Assembly (NCBI GenBank): GCA_035362715.1
Contig: DAOSDU010000001.1
Location: 62,001-126,000 of the forward strand
DNA length: 64,000 nucleotides
Reading direction: 5' to 3'
DNA from: Methanofastidiosum sp.
Lineage (GTDB): Archaea > Methanobacteriota_B > Thermococci > Methanofastidiosales > Methanofastidiosaceae
Shown: piece after piece, positions 43,401 to 52,003 of the stretch
Layout of the letters: every line of letters begins with the position of its first letter
Numbering within the stretch: the first letter of the stretch is position 1
Made by a program: the position numbers and the translations under genes
Notes under the pieces: model-generated
What the model saw: the letters and a program-made list of their open reading frames with translations, nothing else
The model's database searches: none
What the model was told of the DNA's origin: nothing

Positions 43401-43616
43401 ATGAAGATTTGTATTGCTGAAGGATGTACAAAATGCGGAGTTTGCTTCAAGCAATGTCCTGAAGTATTCGTTCCTGATTCTGACGGAAATGCAACTATTG
43501 CAGAAGAATTCCAGTTAGATAGTGAATTTGAAGGTGAAATTGGCGAAAATATGGCTCAATGTGCAAAATCTGCAGAGAATTCCTGTCCCGCAAACATAAT
43601 TTCTATCGAAGAATAA
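43401..43616 (+). CDS. Single-cluster [4Fe-4S] ferredoxin
   Basis: A 71-residue ferredoxin. The cluster motif is CTKCGVCFKQCP (Cys9, 12, 15, 19), with the distal cysteine in SCPANII. One other Cys (CAKSAENSCP) near the C-terminus may form a disulfide or extra ligand. This Thermococcus-type ferredoxin fold has one 4Fe cluster. It is the only gene between the TPR gene and wtpA. Its promoter shares a ModE-like site with wtpA, so it may serve tungsten or molybdenum enzymes such as AOR-type oxidoreductases. Confidence 0.88.
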   Translation: MKICIAEGCTKCGVCFKQCPEVFVPDSDGNATIAEEFQLDSEFEGEIGENMAQCAKSAENSCPANIISIEE

Positions 43617-43640
43617 TTTAATATTCTTTAAGCTAAAAAG

Positions 43641-43671
43641 CGAATTATTACTCCAATTGAATAATAATTCG
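43641..43671. promoter_or_regulatory. Perfect 10-bp inverted repeat upstream of wtpA
   Basis: CGAATTATTA (43641-43650) and TAATAATTCG (43662-43671) are exact reverse complements separated by 11 bases. The right arm lies just before ATATTTATAAAA (43674-43684), the probable wtpA TATA box. It is also 25 bp after the ferredoxin stop, so a terminator role is possible, but the A+T-rich arms and promoter position favour an operator. Confidence 0.5.
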
Positions 43672-43685
43672 TAATATTTATAAAA

Positions 43686-43709
43686 CGTTATCTTTATTTA
43701 ATCATAACG
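43686..43709. promoter_or_regulatory. ModE-like palindrome at wtpA promoter
   Basis: CGTTAT (43686-43691), 12 bases, then ATAACG (43704-43709), a perfect dyad. It lies between the TATA box and the wtpA ribosome site GAGGTGAT. I recall the same half-sites and spacing from the bacterial modABC operator bound by molybdate-loaded ModE. A protein here would repress the WtpABC and downstream cofactor genes when oxyanion is plentiful. No ModE gene with an HTH lies in this window. Confidence 0.55.
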
Positions 43710-43719
43710 AGGTGATAAT

Positions 43720-44766
43720 TTGAATAAAAAGATTTATGGAGCTGCCCTTTTAGTAGTCCTTGTGTCTGCTCTTGTATTTGCAGGCTGTACAAGTCCAACA
43801 GGTAAAGATACACAAACTACAGGGCAAAAAACAGTTTTAAAAGTACTTATAGCTGGAAGTCTTGCTTCACCTATGGGAAAAATAGAGCAGAAGTTTGAAA
43901 CAGACCATCCAAACGTTGATGTACAATTAGAGCCTGCTGGGAGCATAGAATGTGTTAAGAAAGTAACTGAACTTGGTGTTGAAGCCGATGTTCTTGCATC
44001 TGCAGACTATAGTTTGATACCTTCAATGATGGTTCCAAAATATGCAGACTGGTACGTACTATTCGCAAAAAATGAAATGGTTTTGACATATTCAGATAAA
44101 AGCAAGTATGCAAGTATTGTAAATGAAAATAACTGGTACAAGATCCTTGACAAACCAGATGTTGTATGGGCATTTTCAAATCCAAATCTAGATCCATGTG
44201 GATACAGAACACCAATGACAATACAATTAGCCGAACTAGCATACAATGATGATACAATTTTTGAAAAACTAATTTCTTCTAAGTCAAAGATAACAATAGC
44301 CGACGTGAATGGAACTTATGTAATAACAACTCCAGAAGATCTAGCTCCGGCTACAAACAAGTTAACTATAAGAAACAAATCAGTGGAACTAGTTTCAATG
44401 GTACAAGAAGGTGGAATTGATTACGCTTGGGAATACATTTCAGTTGCAGTACAAAATAATATGAAATATGTAAGATTACCTGCATCTATCAATCTAAGCG
44501 ATGTAGCTTATGCAGACACTTACAAGAAAGTACAAGTTAAAACCATAGATGGAAAGACACAAAAGGCTAGTCCAATAGTATACGGTATTACAGTTCCTCT
44601 AAACGCACCAAATAAAGACCTTGCAAATGAATTCGTTAAATATGTTATTGATGAGAATGGACAACAAGTCTTTACTACTGATGGTCAGCCACCAGTAGTT
44701 CCAGCGCAATCAAATGGTAAATCAAAAGTACCACAAATATTACAACAATATGTGGCGGATAATTAA
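43720..44766 (+). CDS. wtpA: Tungstate/molybdate ABC transporter substrate-binding protein WtpA
   Basis: A 348-residue lipoprotein. The signal peptide ends with lipobox VFAGC (Cys22). The mature protein begins LKVLIAGSLASPMGKIEQKF, typical of WtpA, and has EPAGSIECVKKV and ADVLASADYSLIP for oxyanion and lobe binding. It captures tungstate or molybdate outside the cell. The start is TTG at 43720, set by GAGGTGAT 4-11 bases upstream, an excellent site. Stop and wtpB start overlap by one base (TAATG). Confidence 0.93.
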   Translation: MNKKIYGAALLVVLVSALVFAGCTSPTGKDTQTTGQKTVLKVLIAGSLASPMGKIEQKFETDHPNVDVQLEPAGSIECVKKVTELGVEADVLASADYSLIPSMMVPKYADWYVLFAKNEMVLTYSDKSKYASIVNENNWYKILDKPDVVWAFSNPNLDPCGYRTPMTIQLAELAYNDDTIFEKLISSKSKITIADVNGTYVITTPEDLAPATNKLTIRNKSVELVSMVQEGGIDYAWEYISVAVQNNMKYVRLPASINLSDVAYADTYKKVQVKTIDGKTQKASPIVYGITVPLNAPNKDLANEFVKYVIDENGQQVFTTDGQPPVVPAQSNGKSKVPQILQQYVADN

Positions 44767-45569
44767 TGGAAAAAAGAGTTAAACTTGAATTTAGAAGGAA
44801 TCCTATTTCCTTCATTTTTTTCTTTATAGGATTCTTTATAATAATATTCGTAGTTGGAACACTTTTTAATATGCTATATAAACAACTAGTTGTTAGCCCG
44901 TCTAATTTTATCGCGATATTAAAAGATACTTATGTTCTAAAATCAATTGGATTGACATTATATGCATCTTTTCTTGCAACTATCTTGGCGGTATTACTTG
45001 GAATACCCCTTGCATATGCAATTGCAAGAAACCAATTTTATGGTAAAAATATAATCGAATCAATAATAGATATTCCAGTCATAATCCCCCATACAGTTGC
45101 AGGAATTGCCTTATTTTCTCTTCTATCCAGGAGAGGTACAGTAGGAACTATCTTTGGAAATCTTGGAATAGTATTTCAAGACTCATTATGGGGAATAGTT
45201 ATTGCAATGTTTTTTGTAAGTTATCCCTTATTTGTAAATTCAGCAAAAGAGGGTTTCAAGAGTGTTAATCCAAATTATGAACGTGTTGCGAGAACTCTTG
45301 GGGCCTCCCAATTCAAATCATTTTATCAAATAGCACTTCCCCTTTCTTATCATCATCTAATTTCTGGTGCAATTATGAGCTGGGCAAGGGGGATAAGTGA
45401 GTTCGGAGCAGTTGTCGTAATTGCATATTACCCTATGATCGCTTCAACTATGATTTTCTATAGATTTAATACAGGTGGACTTAAGGAATCACAACCTATT
45501 GCAGTTCTTTTAATATTATTATGCTTCGTTGTATTTCTATTTTTAAGACTAATTTCTAGAAAAAAGTGA
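44766..45569 (+). CDS. wtpB: Tungstate/molybdate ABC transporter permease WtpB
   Basis: A 267-residue permease with about six predicted membrane helices. It has the EAA-like motif EGFKSVNPNYERVARTLGASQFKSF, where the ATPase docks, and an N-terminal basic stretch MEKRVKLEFRRN. Length and order identify WtpB/ModB. It lies between wtpA and wtpC, with one-base overlap at the start and four bases before wtpC. Confidence 0.93.
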   Translation: MEKRVKLEFRRNPISFIFFFIGFFIIIFVVGTLFNMLYKQLVVSPSNFIAILKDTYVLKSIGLTLYASFLATILAVLLGIPLAYAIARNQFYGKNIIESIIDIPVIIPHTVAGIALFSLLSRRGTVGTIFGNLGIVFQDSLWGIVIAMFFVSYPLFVNSAKEGFKSVNPNYERVARTLGASQFKSFYQIALPLSYHHLISGAIMSWARGISEFGAVVVIAYYPMIASTMIFYRFNTGGLKESQPIAVLLILLCFVVFLFLRLISRKK

Positions 45570-45573
45570 TGAT

Positions 45574-46629
45574 ATGATAAAAGTTGAAAATTTAAGCAAT
45601 AACTGGGGAGAATTTGAACTAAAAAATGTTTCACTAGAGGTTAAACAAGGCGAATACTTTGTCATATTAGGTCCAACTGGAGCAGGAAAAACATTATTAC
45701 TTGAACTTATTGTGGGCTTATATATCCCCAATGAGGGGAAAATTTTGATAGACGAAAAAGATATTACCTATGACGTTCCAGAAAAAAGGAATCTTGGATT
45801 CTTATATCAAGATTATTCACTCTTTCCTCATTTTTCAGTTAAAAAAAATATTGAATATGGAATGAAGCTTAGAAATGCATCTAAAGAAGAAATTAATGAA
45901 AAAATGAAGGAACTAACAAAAATGTTTAAGATTCAAAATTTGATGCATAGAGATGTAACAACGTTAAGTGGGGGGGAACAGCAAAGAGTGGCTCTCGCTA
46001 GAGCTCTTGCCATTAACCCCAAGGTATTACTTCTTGACGAACCTTTCTCTGCATTAGACGAGAATACAAAAGCTAAACTAATATCCGATATGAAAGATCT
46101 ACACAGGAAAGAAGGCATAACATTCATTCATGTTACCCACAGCCAAGAAGAAGCTATACTTCTTGCAGATAGAATCGGTATAATGATGAACGGAACTATA
46201 GTCCAAATTGGAACTCCCGATGATATTTTCTACAAGCCAATAACTAAAGAGATAGCCAGCTTTGTTAAAATCGAAAACATCTGGGAAGGCAAAGTAATAG
46301 AGAGAAAAGGCGATGAAATGACTATCGACTTAAAGGGTAAAAAAATCATTGCTTTGTCTGACCACTTTAAAGTTGGTGAGGAGGTTAGATTAATTATAAG
46401 ACCAGAGGATATCCTGATAGGCAAGGGCAATACAAGTGCTAGAAACGAGTTCAAAGGAAAAGTTACCGATGTAATAAAACATGGATTTTACAACATAGTA
46501 AGAATCGACTGCGGATTTCAAGTTGAAGCTGCCGTCACAAAACAATCTATTGAGAATCTAAATATCAAAGAGGGCGCTGATATCAATATATTTTTTAAAG
46601 CTACTGCACTTCAGGTAATTAAGAGATAA
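45574..46629 (+). CDS. wtpC: Tungstate/molybdate ABC transporter ATPase WtpC
   Basis: A 351-residue ATPase with Walker A GPTGAGKTLL, signature LSGGEQQRVALA, Walker B VLLLDEPFSALD, and switch histidine in THSQEEA. The C-terminal ~120 residues hold a Mop/TOBE-like regulatory domain (EFKGKVTDVIKHG, FFKATALQVIKR) as in ModC/WtpC. That domain can bind oxyanion and close the transporter. The next gene, moeA, begins 19 bp later, so transport and cofactor genes share a transcript. Confidence 0.93.
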   Translation: MIKVENLSNNWGEFELKNVSLEVKQGEYFVILGPTGAGKTLLLELIVGLYIPNEGKILIDEKDITYDVPEKRNLGFLYQDYSLFPHFSVKKNIEYGMKLRNASKEEINEKMKELTKMFKIQNLMHRDVTTLSGGEQQRVALARALAINPKVLLLDEPFSALDENTKAKLISDMKDLHRKEGITFIHVTHSQEEAILLADRIGIMMNGTIVQIGTPDDIFYKPITKEIASFVKIENIWEGKVIERKGDEMTIDLKGKKIIALSDHFKVGEEVRLIIRPEDILIGKGNTSARNEFKGKVTDVIKHGFYNIVRIDCGFQVEAAVTKQSIENLNIKEGADINIFFKATALQVIKR

Positions 46630-46648
46630 TTATTGATACAGTGATTTT

Positions 46649-47854
46649 GTGAAGTTCTTAAAACTTGATACTTATGAAGAGGCTATAAAAAAAATTGAAG
46701 GTAGCGTATCCTTTGAGTTAAAATCGGAGGAAATCCCCATCTCATCTTCTTTAAACAGAATTTTATCAGAGGATCTAATTTCACCAATTAATGTTCCCGG
46801 GTATCCCAAGTCTCAAATGGATGGATATGCAGTGAGGTCAGAAGATACCTTTGAAGCTAGTGAAACTTCTCCCGTAAAACTAAAATTAATTGAAAGTGTA
46901 AATGCAGGCAGCGCCCCTAGGTATCCTATAAAAAATAATACTTGTTCATATGTAGCAACTGGAGCGCCTGTCCCAGAAGGTGCAGATTCTGTTGTCATGA
47001 TAGAAAATACGCAACTTCAAGGAAATTTTATCACGCTTAATAGAGGTGTTGCTCCAGGAGAAAATATAATGAAGTTGGGATATGACATAAAAAAGGGAAA
47101 TCATATACTGCCCAAAAATACCCTTATTACCCCCAGGATAGTCGGATTGCTATCAGGCCTAGGTATTAAAAAGGTCAAAGTATATAAAAAATTAAAAATC
47201 GGAATCTTTTCAACAGGGAACGAAATTATAACCCCTTGGGAGGATCTAGAGTATGGAAAAACGTATGACGTTAATTCATTTTATATCTCTTCAAAATTAG
47301 AAAAATTAGGTTGCGATGCATATAATCTCGGTATTGCAAAAGATAGTAAAGAGGAGATTTTTTCAAAGTTAAATGAAGCAAAAAAATTCGATATGATAAT
47401 TCTTTCTGCTGGGGCCTCAAAAGGTGAAAGGGATTTTGTAGAGGAAGCAATCAATAGTTTTGGTAGCTTAATAATTCATGGTATAAGCATAAAACCAGGA
47501 AAACCAACTTTAGTGGGTCTAAAAGATAACAAACTTATTTTTGGGCTTCCCGGACACCCTACATCTTCATTTGTGCTGTTCAACATCTTAGTATTACCTT
47601 TTATATATAAAATGGCTGGACTAGAGAAAAAAATTGAAATGAAGAAATTTATTTCAAGTGAAAGGATTTATTCCACAAGAGGTAGGAAGGATTTCCTGCC
47701 TATTGCCATCAAAGAGAATGAAGTTGCCTCAGTATTTCGAGGTAGCGGTGCAATATCAAGTTTTTTAAAAGCAGAAGGTATTGCCATAATTGACGAGAAT
47801 ACTGAATTCGTCGATAAAGGTGAGGAATTAGAAGTATTATTGTTGGAAGATTAA
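46649..47854 (+). CDS. moeA: Molybdopterin molybdenumtransferase MoeA, copy 1
   Basis: A 401-residue enzyme that inserts molybdate or tungstate into adenylylated molybdopterin. Conserved GYPKSQMDGYAVRS and GAPVPEGADSVVMIE segments form the substrate region; FSTGNEI and SAGASKGERD the MoeA/MogA domain; and IKPGKPT and FGLPGHPTS the nucleotide site. The start is GTG at 46649, with GTGAT upstream. A second MoeA lies at 50355-51548. Together they could serve different metals. Confidence 0.93.
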   Translation: MKFLKLDTYEEAIKKIEGSVSFELKSEEIPISSSLNRILSEDLISPINVPGYPKSQMDGYAVRSEDTFEASETSPVKLKLIESVNAGSAPRYPIKNNTCSYVATGAPVPEGADSVVMIENTQLQGNFITLNRGVAPGENIMKLGYDIKKGNHILPKNTLITPRIVGLLSGLGIKKVKVYKKLKIGIFSTGNEIITPWEDLEYGKTYDVNSFYISSKLEKLGCDAYNLGIAKDSKEEIFSKLNEAKKFDMIILSAGASKGERDFVEEAINSFGSLIIHGISIKPGKPTLVGLKDNKLIFGLPGHPTSSFVLFNILVLPFIYKMAGLEKKIEMKKFISSERIYSTRGRKDFLPIAIKENEVASVFRGSGAISSFLKAEGIAIIDENTEFVDKGEELEVLLLED

Positions 47855-47855
47855 A

Positions 47856-48746
47856 ATGTCTGAAATACCTGTAAAAGTACTTAGAGTTGCATTAACTCAA
47901 CGTTGCAATTTAAACTGTATATACTGCCACCACGAAGGCGAATGCTCTCATTCAGATAACGGTAGAAAAGAAATAACGAAAGAAGATATTGAAGATCTCC
48001 TTAAAGTGTCAAAGGATTTGGGCATCAAAAAGGTTAGGTTTACTGGCGGAGAACCGCTCTTAAGGAAAGACATAGTTGAAATCGTTGAAATTGCATCAAA
48101 GTATATGGGAGATATATCAATTTCTACCAATGGAACTCTTTTGTCTGAAAAGGTATCAGATCTAAAAGAGGCGGGAATATCTAGATTCAATATTACTCTA
48201 AATACTATGAACAATGAAGTATACAAGAGCATAACGGGTAAGGATGCACTCAAAGATGTATTGGAAGGGATTGAAAAGACATACGAGGAAAAAATATTCC
48301 CAATTAAAGTCAACATGGTGGTAATGCAAAGGAATTATCGTGAAATAAAAGATATGATAAATTACACAAAAGAAGGGATGGTCCTCCAGTTAATTGAACT
48401 TATATCCGCAAAAGACGATCTTAATTCTGATTTTTACAAAGAGAACTATGCAAGCCTTTTACCAATAGAGGAGCACCTAGAATCCCATTCAATTAAAATA
48501 ATCGAAAGAGAAAAGCAGCGCAGGAAAAAATACTTTGTTCCCCAAGAAATTGAAGTTGTAAGGTCAATGCATAACACCGTGTTCTGTAAAAATTGCACAA
48601 GTATCAGGTTAACAAGCGAAGGGGAAATCAAAAATTGTCTCTTCAGAAATGATAATCTAATAAAAGTAAAAGATTTTTCAGATCACGAAAAACTAAAAGA
48701 TACTCTAATTAAATCCATTAAAACAAAAACTCCCTACTGGTGCTAA
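47856..48746 (+). CDS. moaA: GTP 3',8-cyclase MoaA
   Basis: A 296-residue radical SAM enzyme for the first step of pyranopterin synthesis. The N-terminal cluster is in TQRCNLNCIYC (Cys17, 21, 24), and the second in FCKNCTSIRLTSEGEIKNC. TGGEPLLRKD is the SAM motif. The terminal double glycine of bacterial MoaA is replaced by TPYWC. It lies one base after moeA and one base before moaD. Confidence 0.94.
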   Translation: MSEIPVKVLRVALTQRCNLNCIYCHHEGECSHSDNGRKEITKEDIEDLLKVSKDLGIKKVRFTGGEPLLRKDIVEIVEIASKYMGDISISTNGTLLSEKVSDLKEAGISRFNITLNTMNNEVYKSITGKDALKDVLEGIEKTYEEKIFPIKVNMVVMQRNYREIKDMINYTKEGMVLQLIELISAKDDLNSDFYKENYASLLPIEEHLESHSIKIIEREKQRRKKYFVPQEIEVVRSMHNTVFCKNCTSIRLTSEGEIKNCLFRNDNLIKVKDFSDHEKLKDTLIKSIKTKTPYWC

Positions 48747-48747
48747 A

Positions 48748-48987
48748 ATGAGGATATTAGTGAAGTATTTTGCATTTTTTAAAGAGAAGACGGGAGTTAA
48801 TCAAGAATGCATTGAAATGGGCAATGGTAAAACTATAGCTGAACTTTTAAAAATAATTATTGAAAAATATAATCTACAAAATAAAGAGAATATTGTTTTA
48901 TCACTAAATCAAGAATATGTTAAGGATGATGTTCCATTACAAGATGGCGATGAGGTGGCCCTAATGACACCTTCAAGCGGGGGGTAA
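48748..48987 (+). CDS. moaD: MoaD-like sulfur carrier (ubiquitin-like)
   Basis: A 79-residue beta-grasp protein that ends in the diagnostic GG (PSSGG), where the thiocarboxylate forms. It provides sulfur to molybdopterin synthase with MoaE encoded next. Conserved MRILVKYFAFFKEKTG and DGDEVALMTPSSGG are visible. The E1-like activating enzyme MoeB/UbaA is not in this window. It is embedded one base from its neighbours on each side. Confidence 0.94.
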   Translation: MRILVKYFAFFKEKTGVNQECIEMGNGKTIAELLKIIIEKYNLQNKENIVLSLNQEYVKDDVPLQDGDEVALMTPSSGG

Positions 48988-48988
48988 T

Positions 48989-49396
48989 ATGATTAGACTT
49001 CAAAGAGAAGATTTCAGCGTTGATGAAGAATTAAAAAAAATAAAGAATGACAAGTGCGGAGCTTCAGTTATTTTTTTAGGATCAGTTAAATCAGAAATGG
49101 ATGGAAAAAAAGTTATGAAAATGGAACTTGATGTTTACGCTGAAATGGCTGAGAAAAAATTAAGGGAAATTGAAACTGATGCAACGAAAAAATATGATAT
49201 TATAGAAAGTTCAATTATCCACAGATATGGGGAACTGATTGTAGGAAACAATATAGTCTTAATAATAGTCAAATCAATCGATAGGACAAAATCATTTGAA
49301 GCTTGTAAATACATTCTTGAAAGGCTAAAAGAGGAAGTGCCGATATTTAAAAAAGAATATATGGAAGACAATGTATTTTGGCATGGAGGGATATAG
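48989..49396 (+). CDS. moaE: Molybdopterin synthase catalytic subunit MoaE
   Basis: A 135-residue MoaE. It holds [20 protein letters not shown], the [17 protein letters not shown] substrate segment, and the C-terminal [17 protein letters not shown] region with a catalytic lysine. Together with MoaD it converts cyclic pyranopterin into molybdopterin. It follows moaD by one base. Confidence 0.94.
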   Translation: MIRLQREDFSVDEELKKIKNDKCGASVIFLGSVKSEMDGKKVMKMELDVYAEMAEKKLREIETDATKKYDIIESSIIHRYGELIVGNNIVLIIVKSIDRTKSFEACKYILERLKEEVPIFKKEYMEDNVFWHGGI

Positions 49397-49398
49397 TC

Positions 49399-49854
49399 AT
49401 GTTTTCACATTTATCCGATAAAGGGGTAAAAATGGTGGATATAACATCGAAGGATGTAACAGTTAGGACAGCAGTTGCCGAGGGAAAAATAGAGCTAAAG
49501 AAAGAAACTATCCGGTTAATAAGAGAGAATAAGATAACTAAGGGAAGCGTCCTGACGACGGCGCAGATTGCAGCAATCCAAGCTGTGAAGAGAACGCCTG
49601 CCTTAATCCCGCTATGCCACGGGCTTCCTATAAATAAGGTTGATATCGATTTTGAGATCTATGAGGATTCTATAAAGGCTATATGTATGGTAAAGACTGA
49701 GTCCAAGACAGGAGTCGAGATGGAGGCACTTACCGGAGTTTCTGTGGCGCTTCTGACAATATGGGACATGGTGAAATCGAACGAAAAGGACACTTTGGGC
49801 CAGTACCCCTCGACTGAGGTATATGGCATAAGAGTTCTAAAAAAGGAGAAGTGA
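49399..49854 (+). CDS. moaC: Cyclic pyranopterin monophosphate synthase MoaC
   Basis: A 151-residue MoaC for the second step of pterin synthesis after MoaA. It shows [35 protein letters not shown] and the [22 protein letters not shown] signature with the catalytic residues. The ATG at 49399 is chosen because GGAGG lies 9 bases before it; an earlier ATG inside moaE (49378) is less likely. Codon use looks richer in G and C than in moaA-moaE. It overlaps moaB by four bases. Confidence 0.93.
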   Translation: MFSHLSDKGVKMVDITSKDVTVRTAVAEGKIELKKETIRLIRENKITKGSVLTTAQIAAIQAVKRTPALIPLCHGLPINKVDIDFEIYEDSIKAICMVKTESKTGVEMEALTGVSVALLTIWDMVKSNEKDTLGQYPSTEVYGIRVLKKEK

Positions 49855-50354
49855 ATATGTCATCTGAAAAACACAAAAGTACCGCCCCAAAGAGCCTGAA
49901 TTACGGGATAATCACCATATCAGACTCCTGTTATAAAGGAGCGGCCGAGGACAAATCAGGTAATCACATAAAAGAGAAGTTATCCAAGAACAATATAGTG
50001 GTAAAGACTGCCATCGTTCCAGACGAGAAGGAGCTTATAGAAAAGGCTTTGTATGATATGCTCCCTGATGTTGATTGCATTGTTACAACAGGCGGGACGG
50101 GGATAACAAAAAGAGACATTACAATACAGACCCTAAGGCCGCATTTTAACAAAGAGATACCTGGTTTCGGCGAGATATTTAGGTACTTAAGCTTTAGGGA
50201 AATAAGTTACCCCGGAATTATATCTGGAGCCATCTGTGGCACAATTGATGAAAAAGTTATATTCTGCCTTCCTGGGAGCCTTAATGCGGTAAAACTTGGA
50301 ACAGACATTATTCTTTCTGAAGCAGCGCATATGATAAAACATCTGAGGGACTAA
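49851..50354 (+). CDS. moaB: Molybdopterin adenylyltransferase MoaB/MogA family
   Basis: A 167-residue MogA/MoaB fold protein. It has [35 protein letters not shown], and [13 protein letters not shown], with [11 protein letters not shown] near the end. It adenylylates molybdopterin before metal insertion by MoeA. As in moaC, the base composition is G+C-richer than the surrounding genes. It is followed immediately by the second moeA. Confidence 0.93.
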   Translation: MNMSSEKHKSTAPKSLNYGIITISDSCYKGAAEDKSGNHIKEKLSKNNIVVKTAIVPDEKELIEKALYDMLPDVDCIVTTGGTGITKRDITIQTLRPHFNKEIPGFGEIFRYLSFREISYPGIISGAICGTIDEKVIFCLPGSLNAVKLGTDIILSEAAHMIKHLRD

Positions 50355-51548
50355 ATGAAAGAGTTCAAATCATTGCTATCCTACAACAAGGCGTTAGAAC
50401 TAGTTAAAGCTCATTCAAAAGTCTTTGATTCTGAAATCATTGCCCTTAATGATTCTTTGGATAGGATAATCTCTGAGGATATATATTCGCCTTTTGATTC
50501 ACCAGGTTTTGATAGATCTGCAATGGATGGCTATGCGATACAGGCTAAAGATACATTTTCAATATCTGAAGGCTCTCACGTTACTCTAGAAATAATTGAT
50601 TCGATAACTGCTGGAAAAGTATCCCATAAAGTGGTAGCCGCGGGCACTGCAATAGAGATTATGACTGGGGCAATGATCCCAAAAGGTGCGGATTCTGTAG
50701 TAATGCAGGAGTTCACAGATAGAGAAAAAGATAAAGTTCACATTTACAAAAAAGTCTTCCCCTATCTTCATGTTTCTAGAAAAGGCGAGGACATAAGAAA
50801 AGGGGATCTTATATTAAAGAAAGGAACTATTATAGGCCCCGAACATCTTTCACTATTAAAATCACTTGGTATCGAAAAAATTGTTGTTAAGAAGCTTCCA
50901 AGGATCTCGATTATAGTAACAGGTGACGAATTAGTTGAAGACGCAAATGAAGTAGAAAGTGGAAAGATAATCGATTCAAATTCAATAATGTTGTCTTCAC
51001 TATCGATAAGGGCTTTTTGTAAAGTAGTCCACAAATTTAGAGTACCCGACGATCAGGAAGAAATTTTAAAAGTTATTAATATCTCTAAGAAAGATTCAGA
51101 CATTATATTAATTACAGGGGGTAGCTCATTCGGCAAAAAAGATTATCTTCCAAAAATTATAGAAAATATTGTATTTCACGGGGTAACAATTAAGCCAGGT
51201 AAACCAATAGGATTTTCTATTCAAGGCATCCCAATATTCATCATGTCAGGATACCCCGTAGCTTCCTTTGTCCAATTCTATCTCTTTGTAGTCCCTTATT
51301 TAGAAAATATCCTCAAAACAAAAATATTGAAATCAGTTGATTTAACATTCTCCGAGAATTATTCTTCTGAATTAGGGAGAGTCGAATTCGTAAGGTGTAT
51401 CTTAAAAGACAGTGAGATTTATCCGGTAAGGCTTTCTGGTTCTGGGGTGATTTCTTCTATTTCTAGTTCTACTGGCTATGCACTAATCAATGAAAATACA
51501 GAAGGGGTAAATAAAGGAGAGAAGTGTAGATTTTACTACTATTTGTGA
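50355..51548 (+). CDS. moeA: Molybdopterin molybdenumtransferase MoeA, copy 2
   Basis: A 397-residue MoeA homolog, with the same order of segments as copy 1: SPGFDRSAMDGYAIQ, TGAMIPKGADSVVMQE, IVTGDELVEDANE, and GITGGSSFGKKD-like loops. It differs in the metal-binding region, with FIMSGYPVAS replacing the other's FGLPGHPTS. Two MoeA copies are common in archaea that use tungsten, and division between Mo and W was proposed. It ends the large Wtp-Moa operon. Confidence 0.92.
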   Translation: MKEFKSLLSYNKALELVKAHSKVFDSEIIALNDSLDRIISEDIYSPFDSPGFDRSAMDGYAIQAKDTFSISEGSHVTLEIIDSITAGKVSHKVVAAGTAIEIMTGAMIPKGADSVVMQEFTDREKDKVHIYKKVFPYLHVSRKGEDIRKGDLILKKGTIIGPEHLSLLKSLGIEKIVVKKLPRISIIVTGDELVEDANEVESGKIIDSNSIMLSSLSIRAFCKVVHKFRVPDDQEEILKVINISKKDSDIILITGGSSFGKKDYLPKIIENIVFHGVTIKPGKPIGFSIQGIPIFIMSGYPVASFVQFYLFVVPYLENILKTKILKSVDLTFSENYSSELGRVEFVRCILKDSEIYPVRLSGSGVISSISSSTGYALINENTEGVNKGEKCRFYYYL

Positions 51549-51549
51549 T

Positions 51550-51792
51550 TCAGAGTTCTACAATTTTGTTTAGCTCTTCCTTAAACTGCTCAACTGACAA
51601 GGAGTGGCTCATCATTTGAAGCATAGTAGAAAGATTTGATAGTGTCATTAGGTAGTGTGACTTGGAATTTTCATCATCCTTAAATTCATTAAGCATATTT
51701 ATTGATTCTTTTACAATAGTCTTACAATCTTCAAGATTATCGCACTTCATCAAGCCATCATAAACCATCTTTTCAAATTCACTTAGTCTCAT
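51550..51792 (-). CDS. Small helical protein (80 aa)
   Basis: An 80-residue acidic, helix-rich protein (MRLSEFEKMVYDGL... SLSVEQFKEELNKIV). It contains two cysteines (KCDNLEDCK) and no hydrophobic segment. It is convergent with moeA copy 2 across one base. GGTGAAGAA precedes the ATG at a good ribosome-site distance. I do not recognise the family. Confidence 0.55.
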   Translation of the reverse strand: MRLSEFEKMVYDGLMKCDNLEDCKTIVKESINMLNEFKDDENSKSHYLMTLSNLSTMLQMMSHSLSVEQFKEELNKIVEL

Positions 51793-51911
51793 TTCTTCAC
51801 CTGATATACCTTTGATTTGGAAATATTAAATTAGTTATTAAGCCTATTGGATATATATTATTGAAAGCCAAAAATATATAAATATACAAGTAGTAACATA
51901 TTATAATGACT

Positions 51912-51978
51912 GGGGAAAGAATTGATTAATTATAAAATCTTGATATGATCATAAAAATGTCTATTGTTTCCTTTCCCC
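51912..51978 (+). promoter_or_regulatory. Candidate structured leader of the 48-aa gene
   Basis: GGGGAAAG (51912-51919) pairs exactly with CTTTCCCC (51971-51978), enclosing a 51-base A+T-rich loop. A TATA box, AATATATAAATATA, at about 51868-51882 would place transcription start near 51905, so the stem lies in the 5' untranslated leader of the small gene at 52004. The pairing G+C contrasts with its surroundings. It may be a regulatory RNA element or a terminator-like structure. Confidence 0.4.
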
Positions 51979-52003
51979 TTAAGTTGTTAGTGGAGGTCAT
52001 ATT

